Assembly: GCF_003148665.1 (NCBI RefSeq)
Contig: NZ_QGGQ01000003.1
Location: 248,001 to 312,000, forward strand
Reading direction: 5' to 3'
Length of the DNA: 64,000 bases
Source of the DNA: Maribacter polysiphoniae
GTDB taxonomy: Bacteria; Bacteroidota; Bacteroidia; Flavobacteriales; Flavobacteriaceae
The notes beneath the pieces are model-generated. The model did not search any database and was not told where the DNA came from. It was given only the letters and a program-made list of their open reading frames with translations. Both the position numbers and the translations under genes were made by a program. The stretch's first letter is position 1. Each line of letters opens with the position of its first letter. Shown in pieces: positions 44,046 through 52,590 of this stretch.

Positions 44046-45073
44046 TGTGTTGCCAATAAGAGTTCATAATCATCCATCAATAGGATTTTTTCTTTTTCCC
44101 GTAACCTTTTTTTTCGAAGGAAAGTCCCCAACCCTTGGGCGATGCCTTTTAAAACATTCGGTGCGCCGCTGGTGATTTCGTCGGTGGCCCCTCGCAGTGC
44201 ATCGCCTCCCATTTCGGCCTTGTACTCCCTCCAGAGTTCCCCGGCCCTTTTGTTGTAGATTCCTTCCCTGCCATCGTTGAAGTCCCTGACGGAGATATCG
44301 ACCGGATGGTGCTCGATATTGTCTATATCCAAATACACCCTGTTTCCCTGTATCGAAGCCATAGCGTAGATGAAGGTATTCTTCGGAAATCGTTTTTCGC
44401 TAAGGACCATATCTTCCATGAGTAGAAGCCTTACGTTCTCATTGGGCAAGATGAACTGGTCGCCATATACCGTTGCCCTAAAGAAAATCGGCTTTTTGGT
44501 AACGGGCATCCGTTCCCGTTGAGGCTTGCGGTTTCCGCTCAAGGATTCCCCGACTATTTTCCTTTTTCCCTCCAGCAGCATTTCACGGTAGGCCAAGCGG
44601 TTCTCCACGAATTTTTGCTTCTGCTCTTCAGCGGTCATCGCGCTCTTCTTTTCCCTTTCTGCGGTTTTCTTCCTATCTGGAAGGTTGGCCTGCACCACTT
44701 TCTGTGGTTTAGTATCCAAGGATAGCCCTTCCAATCGCTTCAAGATTCTTTGGAGCGAATCGTTTTGCGAATCATTCATTTGGGTCATGTCCGGTAAGGA
44801 CGAAGATTTCCCTGCCTTTTTCTTTTCTGTTGAGTCCTTTAATTTCCAAGGCTCGGCGATAGCTTCGGATTCCAAGGTCGGAACCTTGCCGGGAAGTTCT
44901 GGATTGAAGCCATTCGTGGGATCGGTAGTGTTGCCGAACCCCATTTGGAAATCCTTGACGTTCTCAATGACAAAAAAACTGGTCAGTACCAGAATAAAAG
45001 GTAGGGCCATAGCAAAATTTCTGTGCCTTACGACCCATCGCTTCAAACGCTTTATGTTGCCACTGAATTTCAT
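44042..45073 (-). CDS. traM: Conjugative transposon protein TraM (VirB10-like)
   Basis: 343 aa from the ATG at 45073, 1 bp after the TraK stop; a longer frame from 45112 would overlap TraK. One N-terminal membrane helix (about residues 20-40) is followed by a Lys/Glu/Pro-rich periplasmic linker. The C-terminal part has PIFFRATVYGDQFILPNENV and RFPKNTFIYAMASIQGNRVY, matching the TraM C-terminal beta domain. TraM bridges inner and outer membranes of the transfer channel. TraL is expected between TraK and TraM but no frame fits the 1-bp gap. Confidence 0.8.
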   Translation of the reverse strand: MKFSGNIKRLKRWVVRHRNFAMALPFILVLTSFFVIENVKDFQMGFGNTTDPTNGFNPELPGKVPTLESEAIAEPWKLKDSTEKKKAGKSSSLPDMTQMNDSQNDSLQRILKRLEGLSLDTKPQKVVQANLPDRKKTAEREKKSAMTAEEQKQKFVENRLAYREMLLEGKRKIVGESLSGNRKPQRERMPVTKKPIFFRATVYGDQFILPNENVRLLLMEDMVLSEKRFPKNTFIYAMASIQGNRVYLDIDNIEHHPVDISVRDFNDGREGIYNKRAGELWREYKAEMGGDALRGATDEITSGAPNVLKGIAQGLGTFLRKKRLREKEKILLMDDYELLLATQ

Positions 45074-45074
45074 G

Positions 45075-45701
45075 TTACCTACGCTCGAGATCGGAATTGT
45101 CCACGACCTCAAAGTCGATAATCTTGATTCCGTTCAGGTTGTTCGGGGTAATGCCCGCTTTTTTCAGGTGCCCCTTAGTGACCAAGTTCCTATACGTTGT
45201 GGATTTGCCTTTTTCTATGGCCTGTTTGCCGTAAAAAGTAAACGGAAACGGATAGGTTGCATAGTCGATTTGAATCGAATCAAGTTCCACAAAGTAGTGA
45301 TAGTCACGCATTACCACATCATGGAAGTATTTTTTTTCGACCAAACGGGCATATAAACGGTTGCCTGACCAATCGACCATGAACAAGGCTTTTTCCTCTA
45401 TGTTTCTTTTGATCAGGTTCAGATCGGGTTCCAAGGAAAAAAACAGCTCATGAAAGTTTTGGACATGACCTTCGCAAAGGATTTCGAGGTTTTCCTTGGC
45501 ATCCCTGATCGGTACCATGGGGAGGCGTTGCCCACCATGCAGCACATAGGCGTTATTGTTGGCACGCTCATGGGCCGATACTACGAAATAGATAGCGATC
45601 GCGAAGACCGCTATCATCAAGACCAAGCAGCTATAGACGAGCCTGTTGTTGTGCCTTCTACTTTGGGCGATATCATTGAATATCTCGTATTTTCCCTTCA
45701 T
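45075..45701 (-). CDS. traK: Conjugative transposon protein TraK (VirB8-like)
   Basis: 208 aa from the ATG at 45701; the frame continues to 45758 but that part overlaps TraJ. MKGKYEIFNDIAQSRRHNNR is followed by one helix (about residues 22-40) and a periplasmic NTF2-like domain (FHELFFSLEPDLNLIKRNIE, then YATYPFPFTFYGKQAIEKGK). It should be a single-pass inner-membrane component of the conjugation machine, comparable to VirB8. Gap of 7 bp from TraJ. Confidence 0.8.
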   Translation of the reverse strand: MKGKYEIFNDIAQSRRHNNRLVYSCLVLMIAVFAIAIYFVVSAHERANNNAYVLHGGQRLPMVPIRDAKENLEILCEGHVQNFHELFFSLEPDLNLIKRNIEEKALFMVDWSGNRLYARLVEKKYFHDVVMRDYHYFVELDSIQIDYATYPFPFTFYGKQAIEKGKSTTYRNLVTKGHLKKAGITPNNLNGIKIIDFEVVDNSDLERR

Positions 45702-45708
45702 AACCTTG

Positions 45709-46623
45709 TTATTGTGTAAGTGTCCTAACCGCTTTTGTGGCCCCGCCGCTCTTTGCATCGATGACCGTTTGTATTGCTTTTTTGCCGTAATGCTTGGGCT
45801 TGGAGACGATCCCGCCGCCCGATATGTTGAGTCCTTGCACTACAAAGTTGGCCAGTGTAGGGGCCTTGATATAGAAGAAGGAAGTCATTAGAATCAGGAG
45901 TGAGGAACTCAGTATCAACCCGAGGTCGTAGGCGCTGTTACGCAACAAATGGTCCACGAGTGCGTCGACAAGGTTGACCATGAACATATCCACTACATAT
46001 AACATGGGAAGCCATAGGCAGAGGCTCATGAACTTTTGCAACCAGGCTTTCCAAAGGCCGGAAATGGCGGGAATGAACGAAAGCCCGATATTGATCGGCC
46101 CGAAAATGATAAGGATGAACAGGTAGATGGTGGCCAATGCCTTGATGCCCACGAAAATCAACGTGGAGATGATATGGGCAAAGGCCGTTATGGAACCTGC
46201 CAAACCGGTAAGTGCAAAGGATTGCAACGCATCGATATCCAAACTGAACATGTTCCATTCCACTGCATTATTGGCCGCCACGTCGATTTGCGCCAAGGCC
46301 ACCTTTTGCCCGATGGTATCCCAGTTCTTTTGGGTGCTGACAAACGAGGAACCAAGGTTGTTGTAAAATTCAAAGATGGCGTGTGCAAACTCCGAGTAGT
46401 TGAAAAGGATGAACATCAACGGAAACCACTTTAGGGCCTTGAACACATCGGCGCGATCATTGCCCACAAAATGCATGATGGCGAAAATGCCCAACCCGAT
46501 CTTTGCCATTTGAAAACCAATGCCCAAGGTGGGCCCCAAATTCGCAAAGGCATCATCGATATATTGGTCGAATATCGTGTTGACCGTTACCCTAAAACCT
46601 GTATCCGATTGCATAACGTACAT
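45709..46623 (-). CDS. traJ: Conjugative transposon protein TraJ (VirB6-like)
   Basis: 304 aa from the ATG at 46623, which shares a base with the TraI stop (TGATG); a TTG one codon earlier is less likely. Five to six hydrophobic segments occupy residues 35-60, 68-90, 138-175, 185-215 and 235-260, with LIIFGPINIGLSFIPAISGL and WLQKFMSLCLWLPMLYVVDM in the middle. This is the polytopic inner-membrane subunit of the type IV machine (VirB6 role). A Gly/Lys-rich tail is predicted to be cytoplasmic. Confidence 0.8.
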   Translation of the reverse strand: MYVMQSDTGFRVTVNTIFDQYIDDAFANLGPTLGIGFQMAKIGLGIFAIMHFVGNDRADVFKALKWFPLMFILFNYSEFAHAIFEFYNNLGSSFVSTQKNWDTIGQKVALAQIDVAANNAVEWNMFSLDIDALQSFALTGLAGSITAFAHIISTLIFVGIKALATIYLFILIIFGPINIGLSFIPAISGLWKAWLQKFMSLCLWLPMLYVVDMFMVNLVDALVDHLLRNSAYDLGLILSSSLLILMTSFFYIKAPTLANFVVQGLNISGGGIVSKPKHYGKKAIQTVIDAKSGGATKAVRTLTQ

Positions 46624-47252
46624 CAATTGGTCTTGATCAAGGAATAGACCGCTTTTCGGTGTTCGTTTTTCTGTAAAAGGGAGGTGTTGACCTTTATGAT
46701 GGTTTCCAGCACGCTGTCCATTCTGTCCAAGATCGACCGTAAGGCAGAAAGTCTATCGGCCGATTCGATGATCTCGCCCGTGGAGGCGATATGCGATCCT
46801 TGTGAGACCAAAGACGTAACCTGCACGAGGGCATCGGCCAACGCTTCGGTCGCCCTTTCCTTTTCCACCTTTTCCAGATTGGCGAACGAACGCAGGTTTT
46901 TCTGCGTGCCCTTATAGGCTTCCACAATTTTGTCCTTCAGGTCATAGAGTTCGGTCATTTCGGGACTTCCCATGACATAGCTGGCAGGAGTCCTTTTTGC
47001 CGTAAGGTCTTGGCTAAGGATTTTGGAGGCACTGGAATTGGCGGTAACGTTCCGTTCCATTTGTGCCAAAAGCTTGCCCATGGTCGAGTTCAAGGTGACC
47101 AGTTGCGAATTCAGCGTGGCCACATTTTGATTGAGGATGACCAGTTGGGCGTTGGCCGCTACATCGGTCACCGGAATCTGGGCGGCCCCGAAATAAGGGA
47201 GTAGCCCGATTAAAATTCTTAGGCATACAAGTTTTGGTTTTAAGTACTTCAT
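46623..47252 (-). CDS. traI: TraI-position periplasmic protein (DUF4141/VirB5-like)
   Basis: 209 aa with a signal peptide (about 1-25, ending GAAQ). The mature protein is nearly all helix: NVATLNSQLVTLNSTMGKLL and EALADALVQVTSLVSQGSHI, a coiled-coil pattern with few aromatic residues, like VirB5-type pilus-tip proteins. Its position between TraG and TraJ is that of TraI in CTnDOT. The start codon overlaps the TraG stop (ATGA at 47249-47252). Confidence 0.65.
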   Translation of the reverse strand: MKYLKPKLVCLRILIGLLPYFGAAQIPVTDVAANAQLVILNQNVATLNSQLVTLNSTMGKLLAQMERNVTANSSASKILSQDLTAKRTPASYVMGSPEMTELYDLKDKIVEAYKGTQKNLRSFANLEKVEKERATEALADALVQVTSLVSQGSHIASTGEIIESADRLSALRSILDRMDSVLETIIKVNTSLLQKNEHRKAVYSLIKTN

Positions 47253-49855
47253 CGTTTTCTATTTTTAGGGTTAATGTCGCTGCCGCTCAAATTCCCAAAA
47301 CCGGATTCCGCCAGTTCGTTCTGCAGCTGTTTGTAGGCGTTGGCCGTTCTTTGCCAAACACGACCGTGTTTTTCGTGGAGACGGTTGATCTTTGCTTTTT
47401 CGTTGGGGTTGGTCTCGAACAGGCATTTGGTCGGCAACGAGGTCTCCAATCCGAACACCTTGACGCGGTCCTTCCAACAAATGGCCATTTCCCTTAGCTT
47501 TCGGCCCATGGGCAAATCTTTGTTGATGGAAAGGATCAGTTGCTTCTGTTTCTCGTTCAGGCCCAATAACCGTTGGATCTCCCCAAAGGAATTGCCGAAT
47601 TCGCCGAGGTCCAGCAACACTTTGATATGGCTGTTGACCACGATGGTATTGCCGATGTACTTGGATTTGACAAAGTCGCTTACCTTCTGTGAGATAAAAA
47701 TGGGTTGGCCCCCATATTTCCGGGCCATTCTGGACTTGGCGTCAAAATAATTGGCCATAATCGGATTGTCGAACAGGTTCCACGCCTCGTCAACGACCAA
47801 TATTTTGTTTAGGGAAAGTTTTTTGGGATCCTTCAGTTTTTTGTCGAACACATCGATCATCAGGAACGCCAGGATCGGAAAGAGCTGCTCGTTTTCGATC
47901 AGGTTTTCAAGTTTGAAGTATACCAACCTTTCACGACCCAATTGGGCTATCCTTTTGTCCCTGCTGTTCAACAGGTATGCCCTGGGGCCATCTTGGGCAT
48001 ATTTGCCCAAGAGCAGTAAAAACAGATTGGGGTCGAAGACTTCCTTTCGTATGCCCTTGGAATCCATAAGCCGCTCCAAATGCCTTTCCGAATACCCATA
48101 AAAAGAATTGAAGGAGTTATCGGGATTATCCTTAAGGAACTGGTCCCTATAATATCCCTGTACCAACAATTCGATAATGGTCTGGATTACGGCACTGTCA
48201 TGACCGTCGTCCGTTGTAGTATCCTTTCGCCCCAATAGAAGATAAACCAATGCGATAAGCTGGGTCAGCTTGTGCTCGGTAAGCATCTTTTGGCCGTCCT
48301 TTTCTACCATATCCCCTGAATCCAGCATAAAGGGGTTGAACGTAAAGGGCTTTTGGTCGTCGTTCTCTATGACGACGCCGTCCAGATGGTCCAGCAACTT
48401 GTCATAGGAATTCCCGTTCTCAAGAATGAGGATTTCCGCTCCCTCGCGATATTCGGAGAACAGATAGGCATTGGCATAAAAGGTCTTTCCGCCACCGGAT
48501 CCCGAGGCGATGAGCATGCCCCGGTTAAAGATCCAGTCCTTTGCCTCGGGATCACGGTAGAGACTTACCAATAAAGGTTTACCCGTGGCCCTATCGACCA
48601 TGCGTAGGCCGTGGGGGCCGTGCATCCTGTTTCGATAGCCCCCTTCAAAATACCAAAGGCTGGCCGCCATCTCCGAGGAAAAGGGACTGAAGAGTTCCAT
48701 GCTCAGTCCGATGCCGTTGCCAAGGATACCCCCGAAAAAGAGGTTTTTTCGGTCCACGTTATTTTCCGTGGCATGGATGCCCAACTTCCGAAAAGCCGAC
48801 CGGACGGAATTGCACATCGACCTAAAGGACTTTTTGGAATTGGAAAGGCCCAATACGTTCAAGTGATAATAGACCAGTTCCTTATGCTCGTTCAGGATAT
48901 GCTGCTGGAAATCATAGATTTGGTCCCGGTAGGTGCTGTTCTTGTCCCCCTTGCGGTTTCGGGCATATTTGTCCAGACGTTTCGCCTTCGACCTAAGTTT
49001 GGCCATGGCCTTCTCCTTTTCGGGGATATAGATATATTGGTTGATAATATGCTCCTGCGGAATCCGAAAACCCAAGGAAAACAGGTTCCCTATAGGGAAC
49101 AGGTTGTCCCCGGCACTATATTTTCCAAAATACTCATGAAAGGCCATATCCTCCTTGGAGAACTGGTCCAGATTTTCCAAAGTGAAGTATTGCCCTTGTT
49201 TGTCGCCGACCCGCAGCCCGTGTTCGGAAAAGTCGATATCCCTGCCCGTACCTTCCCCGTAGCCCGCTTCCAGATAACAATCGTAATAGCCCGCTCGACC
49301 GAAAAGTCCCTCGGAATCAAGGATTTTCGAGGTCATCAGACCCGAATCGTTGATAAGATCGTTGACGGCACCGACCCTGGCCTCGAAATCCGCCATTGTG
49401 TCCCCATCGAGGTATTCTTCGGGAACATAGCTTTGGCCATAGAACCGTCGCTCCTTTTTTAAGAAGGAATTGGCCCCGATAGGCGTGCGCCCGATATAGT
49501 TTTTCGGCACTTTATGGATGGCCAGATAGCACCGGTGCTCCAAAAAAGGCCTGTCCTTGAAATAGAGCTCGTCCTCGGTCTCGAAAAAATCCCGTTCCAA
49601 CCGTTGTCGGTCCATTGAATAGGTTTCCCCGAAGAAGAGGTCCTGTTTGTGCAAAAGACAGTTCTCGCCCAGGATTTCCATGATACCCGAGACCATCCGG
49701 TTCAGGTTCAGATAGTCCTTACTATCCAAAGTGTAGATCTCGGGAAGTTCCAATTGCAGCGGAATGCTCAGGCAACCTCGTTCCTTTGATACCAAGATCG
49801 GTGCCTCATAACCATAAATGGGAAAGGCATCCATAAGATTCAATCTTTTTTCCAT
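47249..49855 (-). CDS. traG: Conjugative transfer ATPase TraG (VirB4 family)
   Basis: 868 aa. The Walker A motif ASGSGGGKTF is at 450-459, and Walker B ILVVDEAW starts at 685. A long N-terminal domain (1-440) with YFTLENLDQFSKEDMAFHEY contacts the membrane complex. The sequence AKSRMARKYGGQPIFISQKV after Walker B is typical VirB4. It powers assembly of the mating channel. The start overlaps the TraF end by 16 bp. It is the largest and clearest component of the module. Confidence 0.92.
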   Translation of the reverse strand: MEKRLNLMDAFPIYGYEAPILVSKERGCLSIPLQLELPEIYTLDSKDYLNLNRMVSGIMEILGENCLLHKQDLFFGETYSMDRQRLERDFFETEDELYFKDRPFLEHRCYLAIHKVPKNYIGRTPIGANSFLKKERRFYGQSYVPEEYLDGDTMADFEARVGAVNDLINDSGLMTSKILDSEGLFGRAGYYDCYLEAGYGEGTGRDIDFSEHGLRVGDKQGQYFTLENLDQFSKEDMAFHEYFGKYSAGDNLFPIGNLFSLGFRIPQEHIINQYIYIPEKEKAMAKLRSKAKRLDKYARNRKGDKNSTYRDQIYDFQQHILNEHKELVYYHLNVLGLSNSKKSFRSMCNSVRSAFRKLGIHATENNVDRKNLFFGGILGNGIGLSMELFSPFSSEMAASLWYFEGGYRNRMHGPHGLRMVDRATGKPLLVSLYRDPEAKDWIFNRGMLIASGSGGGKTFYANAYLFSEYREGAEILILENGNSYDKLLDHLDGVVIENDDQKPFTFNPFMLDSGDMVEKDGQKMLTEHKLTQLIALVYLLLGRKDTTTDDGHDSAVIQTIIELLVQGYYRDQFLKDNPDNSFNSFYGYSERHLERLMDSKGIRKEVFDPNLFLLLLGKYAQDGPRAYLLNSRDKRIAQLGRERLVYFKLENLIENEQLFPILAFLMIDVFDKKLKDPKKLSLNKILVVDEAWNLFDNPIMANYFDAKSRMARKYGGQPIFISQKVSDFVKSKYIGNTIVVNSHIKVLLDLGEFGNSFGEIQRLLGLNEKQKQLILSINKDLPMGRKLREMAICWKDRVKVFGLETSLPTKCLFETNPNEKAKINRLHEKHGRVWQRTANAYKQLQNELAESGFGNLSGSDINPKNRKR

Positions 49856-50163
49856 AGCACCAACATTTTTTTGTTGACATGGCCCTTAATGGTATCCGGC
49901 CCCTTTCTGTCCGCTTGGGACTTGATAAAGCCATTTTCCCCGTACGCCTTTGAATAGAAAAGCATGAGTGCGATATAGAGGGCCGCGGTACAGAAGGAAA
50001 GCAAAAGGCTAAGAAAGGTCGGGATGACCGTACTGAGGAACAGTCCAACCATCAGGGACAGGAACGAGCCCTTAAAGGCTTGATCCACATATTTGGCGCG
50101 AAGCCCAAGGAAGGAAACGTCCTTTTGCAGGGCCTTTGGAATTTTGACCATCTTGTTTTCCAT
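49840..50163 (-). CDS. traF: Conjugal transfer protein TraF (DUF4133, VirB3-like)
   Basis: 107 aa. Two helices close together (residues 30-50 and 52-72, within FLSLMVGLFLSTVIPTFLSL) follow the DUF4133-type start KALQKDVSFLGLRAKYVDQA, ahead of a polar tail. VirB3-like proteins anchor the VirB4 ATPase to the inner membrane, matching its place directly before TraG. Gap of 2 bp from TraE. Confidence 0.8.
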   Translation of the reverse strand: MENKMVKIPKALQKDVSFLGLRAKYVDQAFKGSFLSLMVGLFLSTVIPTFLSLLLSFCTAALYIALMLFYSKAYGENGFIKSQADRKGPDTIKGHVNKKMLVLWKKD

Positions 50164-50165
50164 GA

Positions 50166-50522
50166 TCAGTTGGCCAAGTTTTCCCCGATCTCGATAAGGC
50201 CGTAGAAAATGACCAGCCCAACAATGGCGTTGCCCACTTTACGGGCCATGTCCTGGTTCTGTTCCCTGATGATGAGAAAGGCCAGTGCCGCGATGGCCAG
50301 AAGTACGCCTGCGGCAATCTTGATGATGCGGAAAATACTGTTCCCTATCTGTGCCGTACCCTGTTCCGCTTCGTTGACCTGATCGACCAGTTCATCGATC
50401 TGGGCAAAGCCGGCCGAATGGAAAGCAACAATAAGGAGTAGGGTCAGGAAGACGTTAATCGGAGTCGTCCACCTCCGGTTCCGGAGGGGACTCGGAATTT
50501 TTGATAATCTTGAATTTTTCAT
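50166..50522 (-). CDS. traE: Conjugal transfer protein TraE (DUF4134, VirB2-like)
   Basis: 118 aa. An N-terminal segment (24 polar residues, then INVFLTLLLIVAFHSAGFAQ) acts as signal peptide. The mature part EAEQGTAQIGNSIFRIIKIA leads into two further helices (to about residue 112), the layout of a VirB2-type pilin. The first 22 codons overlap the end of the preceding gene by 68 bp in another frame. A later start is conceivable, but no ATG or GTG fits. Confidence 0.75.
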   Translation of the reverse strand: MKNSRLSKIPSPLRNRRWTTPINVFLTLLLIVAFHSAGFAQIDELVDQVNEAEQGTAQIGNSIFRIIKIAAGVLLAIAALAFLIIREQNQDMARKVGNAIVGLVIFYGLIEIGENLAN

Positions 50523-50811
50523 GTTCTGGAATTAAGGATTCATTCTGAACATCTTTATCGGACGCATTGAAAATATCCAACAGCTCGGAGCTGGTTTCAT
50601 TCTCATCGACACGGTTGAGTAACTGGTCCATATCTTTATCCTTTGAAGATGTATTTTTTACAAATATATGTGATTTTTGCATATATGAATCATTTTCCTG
50701 AACATTTTTTTTGTTTTTGGATTTTTTAAGTATGACAAAGACCCATAGGTACCACAACAGGCACAGGATACCGATGACGGCATAGACGATATGTTCCCAC
50801 TGCCAATTCAA
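50455..50811 (-). CDS. Small membrane protein in the TraC/TraD position (TTG start)
   Basis: 118 aa if it begins at TTG 50811, which overlaps the preceding TGA as TTGA. The frame runs back to 50922 but that part lies inside the upstream gene. One helix (about residues 6-26, IVYAVIGILCLLWYLWVFVI) is followed by a polar, acidic cytoplasmic tail (SSELLDIFNASDKDVQNESL, then ESPPEPEVDD). No family recognised. Its place between the RHH-like protein and TraE is where TraC/TraD lie in CTnDOT-like elements. Confidence 0.55.
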   Translation of the reverse strand: MNWQWEHIVYAVIGILCLLWYLWVFVILKKSKNKKNVQENDSYMQKSHIFVKNTSSKDKDMDQLLNRVDENETSSELLDIFNASDKDVQNESLIPEHEKFKIIKNSESPPEPEVDDSD

Positions 50812-51272
50812 ATCTTGTCGATAATTCGTTGAAGTTCCCGAATGTTTTCTTGGTGGTAAAGCTCCAAGGCCTTTCGCATGATATCGTTGCGCGAGACCTT
50901 TTTTTCCAACTTGTAGCTGCATGCGCTGGCCAGTCGCTCATAGTCCTCGAAACAGGTCTTGCTCAATCTAAAGATAAATTGCTCCTTTTTGTCGGTATAA
51001 TTGTCTTGCTCCAGCAACGTCTCGAAATCCATTACCTTCTTTTGTTCCCTACGGCTTAACTTTGCCAAGGGAAATGTACGTCCCGTGGCCCCATGGGTGT
51101 TACCATCTTTAACGTAATCATCGTTTCTTTCGTTTTTCCGGACCGTACTTTTTCCAACTTTTCCGACCGTGCCGTGCCGTTGTTCCCTGAGTCCCTCGAC
51201 GGCTGACTTGGTATCCGTATTCTCTAGAATGGCCGATTCCAGCAAGTCCTTAACGTTTACTTTTTTGCCCAT
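50808..51272 (-). CDS. RHH-like protein in the TraB position (DUF3408-type)
   Basis: 154 aa. The N-terminal 80 residues are charged and probably unstructured (Lys/Arg/Gly-rich, THGATGRTF). The C-terminal part FRLSKTCFEDYERLASACSY and KVSRNDIMRKALELYHQENI looks like a strand and two helices of a ribbon-helix-helix DNA-binding fold. In CTnDOT-like elements the gene after ParA (TraB) has this type. It is 2 bp downstream of the ParA gene, suggesting a ParA/RHH partition or regulatory pair acting on the palindrome at 51968. Confidence 0.6.
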   Translation of the reverse strand: MGKKVNVKDLLESAILENTDTKSAVEGLREQRHGTVGKVGKSTVRKNERNDDYVKDGNTHGATGRTFPLAKLSRREQKKVMDFETLLEQDNYTDKKEQFIFRLSKTCFEDYERLASACSYKLEKKVSRNDIMRKALELYHQENIRELQRIIDKI

Positions 51273-51274
51273 TT

Positions 51275-51949
51275 TTAATTTTTTGAAATTTTCATAACCT
51301 CTTCCATAAATCGTTTTAGCCCCAGTTCCCCGTTCTCTTTTGTTGCGGGAATAGGAATTAGGGTATTCCGGTATCGCTCCCTGTATACGGTCCGTTCCAT
51401 GACGACCTGTTCCATCATCGGCATTCCCGCTTTTGCCAGGGTTTTTCTTACCGCATCGAACTTATTGACCTTGACCAGCTCGTAGCGGTTGAAGAACAGG
51501 TTGACGGAACGCAGTACCCGATTTTCGTTCCATAGATAGTTCTTCTGCAGTGTTTTGTAGAACACCGCCGTACTGTCGATTTCCAGTTCGTCAAGGAAAA
51601 AGGGAATGAAGATATGTTCGACATACAGCAGCCCCCTTACCATTTCCTCGTTAAGGTTTCCGGGGAAATCGACGATGATAAAATCCACGGTACCATAATA
51701 TTTTTTAATCAACGGTTCCAAGGTCTGGACCGTTGCCCGCTCCACGGGAAATATCGGCATTTCGGTCGAACCTACCTGTCCAAGATCTCGGTTCCTCTTT
51801 TTGTACACAGAGTACTGGGGATTGTCCATGTCGATCAATACTACTTTCTTCCCGTACAGGTGGAAAAGGTTGGTGGCCAAGATGATATTCAGGGTCGTCT
51901 TGCCACAACCGCCCTTTTCCCCTGTACATGAAATTATTTTTGTTTCCAT
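51275..51949 (-). CDS. parA: ParA-family ATPase (TraA position)
   Basis: 224 aa from the ATG at 51949 (METKIISCTG); a longer frame starts at 52027 but crosses the palindromic control region. The deviant Walker A is EKGGCGKTT (residues 11-19), Walker B regions are VVLIDMDNPQ and FIIVDFPGNL. It should bind ATP and DNA and help maintain or segregate the element, or regulate tra expression. It is the first gene of the minus-strand tra operon. Confidence 0.85.
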   Translation of the reverse strand: METKIISCTGEKGGCGKTTLNIILATNLFHLYGKKVVLIDMDNPQYSVYKKRNRDLGQVGSTEMPIFPVERATVQTLEPLIKKYYGTVDFIIVDFPGNLNEEMVRGLLYVEHIFIPFFLDELEIDSTAVFYKTLQKNYLWNENRVLRSVNLFFNRYELVKVNKFDAVRKTLAKAGMPMMEQVVMERTVYRERYRNTLIPIPATKENGELGLKRFMEEVMKISKN

Positions 51950-51967
51950 AAATATACTTTTTAAAAC

Positions 51968-51997
51968 CATAGTATCATATGGCCATATGATACTATG
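51968..51997. promoter_or_regulatory. 30-bp perfect palindrome in front of parA
   Basis: The 30 bp from 51968 to 51997 read the same on both strands; the half-site is CATAGTATCATATGG. It ends 18 bp from the parA start codon. A palindrome this long without mismatches is unlikely by chance; it is a strong candidate operator or parS-type centromere for the ParA/RHH pair encoded next to it. Confidence 0.6.
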
Positions 51998-52016
51998 AAC
52001 ATTTGAAACTATATCC

Positions 52017-52102
52017 CTATATAGCATTGAATATCCATTGCATTATAGGTTGCTATATAGCAATGATTGTATAATGCCATGGACATTGCTATACAGCAAT
52101 TG
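52017..52102. repeat. Cluster of TTGCTATATAGCAA-type boxes upstream of parA
   Basis: Three related boxes lie close together: CCTATATAGCATTG (52017-52030), the perfect palindrome TTGCTATATAGCAA (52050-52063) and ATTGCTATACAGCAAT (52085-52100, palindromic except the centre). They are spaced about 33-35 bp apart, roughly three helical turns. They lie between the HTH regulator gene (52192) and parA; that regulator or the RHH-like protein may bind them. Confidence 0.5.
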
Positions 52103-52191
52103 AACAAAGCACAGGTAGATTGTTGCGGACAATAATGGGGATATTGAACCTAAATCTTTTTAACGGCAAGAAATTACTTCGAATGCAAAAT

Positions 52192-52590
52192 TTACAAGGA
52201 CGATTTGAAATCCTTCATGGCCTCTGAAACCCGTTCCTCCAGCTCAAGGTATTTCTCGCGAAGTCCTTCTTGGTAGACCATATTTTCCCCGAGATTACGC
52301 TTTTGCACGAACTCGTTATCGGGTAACAAAATCCAAATGGGATTATAGCCCAAACTGTAAAAATAGAGGATGATCTTGATGGAATTGACCATTGAGGAAC
52401 CGCGCTCCACATTGGCCAAAGTTGTACGGTCCATGTTCAGGTAATCGCTTAGGTTGGTCATCGAAAACTGACTGAACCTTTTGTCCTCGACATCGTCCAA
52501 TTCCACCAGTTCAAGACGTATTTCCTTTAAGCGTTCCCCGATATACCCCAGATCCTTGGAGTCCAGATTGATGATCGATTCAATGTCCAT
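52192..52590 (-). CDS. Helix-turn-helix (XRE-like) transcriptional regulator
   Basis: 132 aa. The central HTH is SMTNLSDYLNMDRTTLANVE followed by RGSSMVNSIKIILYFYSLGY, a XRE-type DNA-binding fold; the ends are acidic helical tails (ELDDVEDKR, YLELEERVSEAMK). Its start shares one base with the coupling-protein stop (TAATG), so the two are coupled. Located directly upstream of the palindrome and box cluster before parA, it is a likely regulator of the tra operon (inference). Confidence 0.7.
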   Translation of the reverse strand: MDIESIINLDSKDLGYIGERLKEIRLELVELDDVEDKRFSQFSMTNLSDYLNMDRTTLANVERGSSMVNSIKIILYFYSLGYNPIWILLPDNEFVQKRNLGENMVYQEGLREKYLELEERVSEAMKDFKSSL

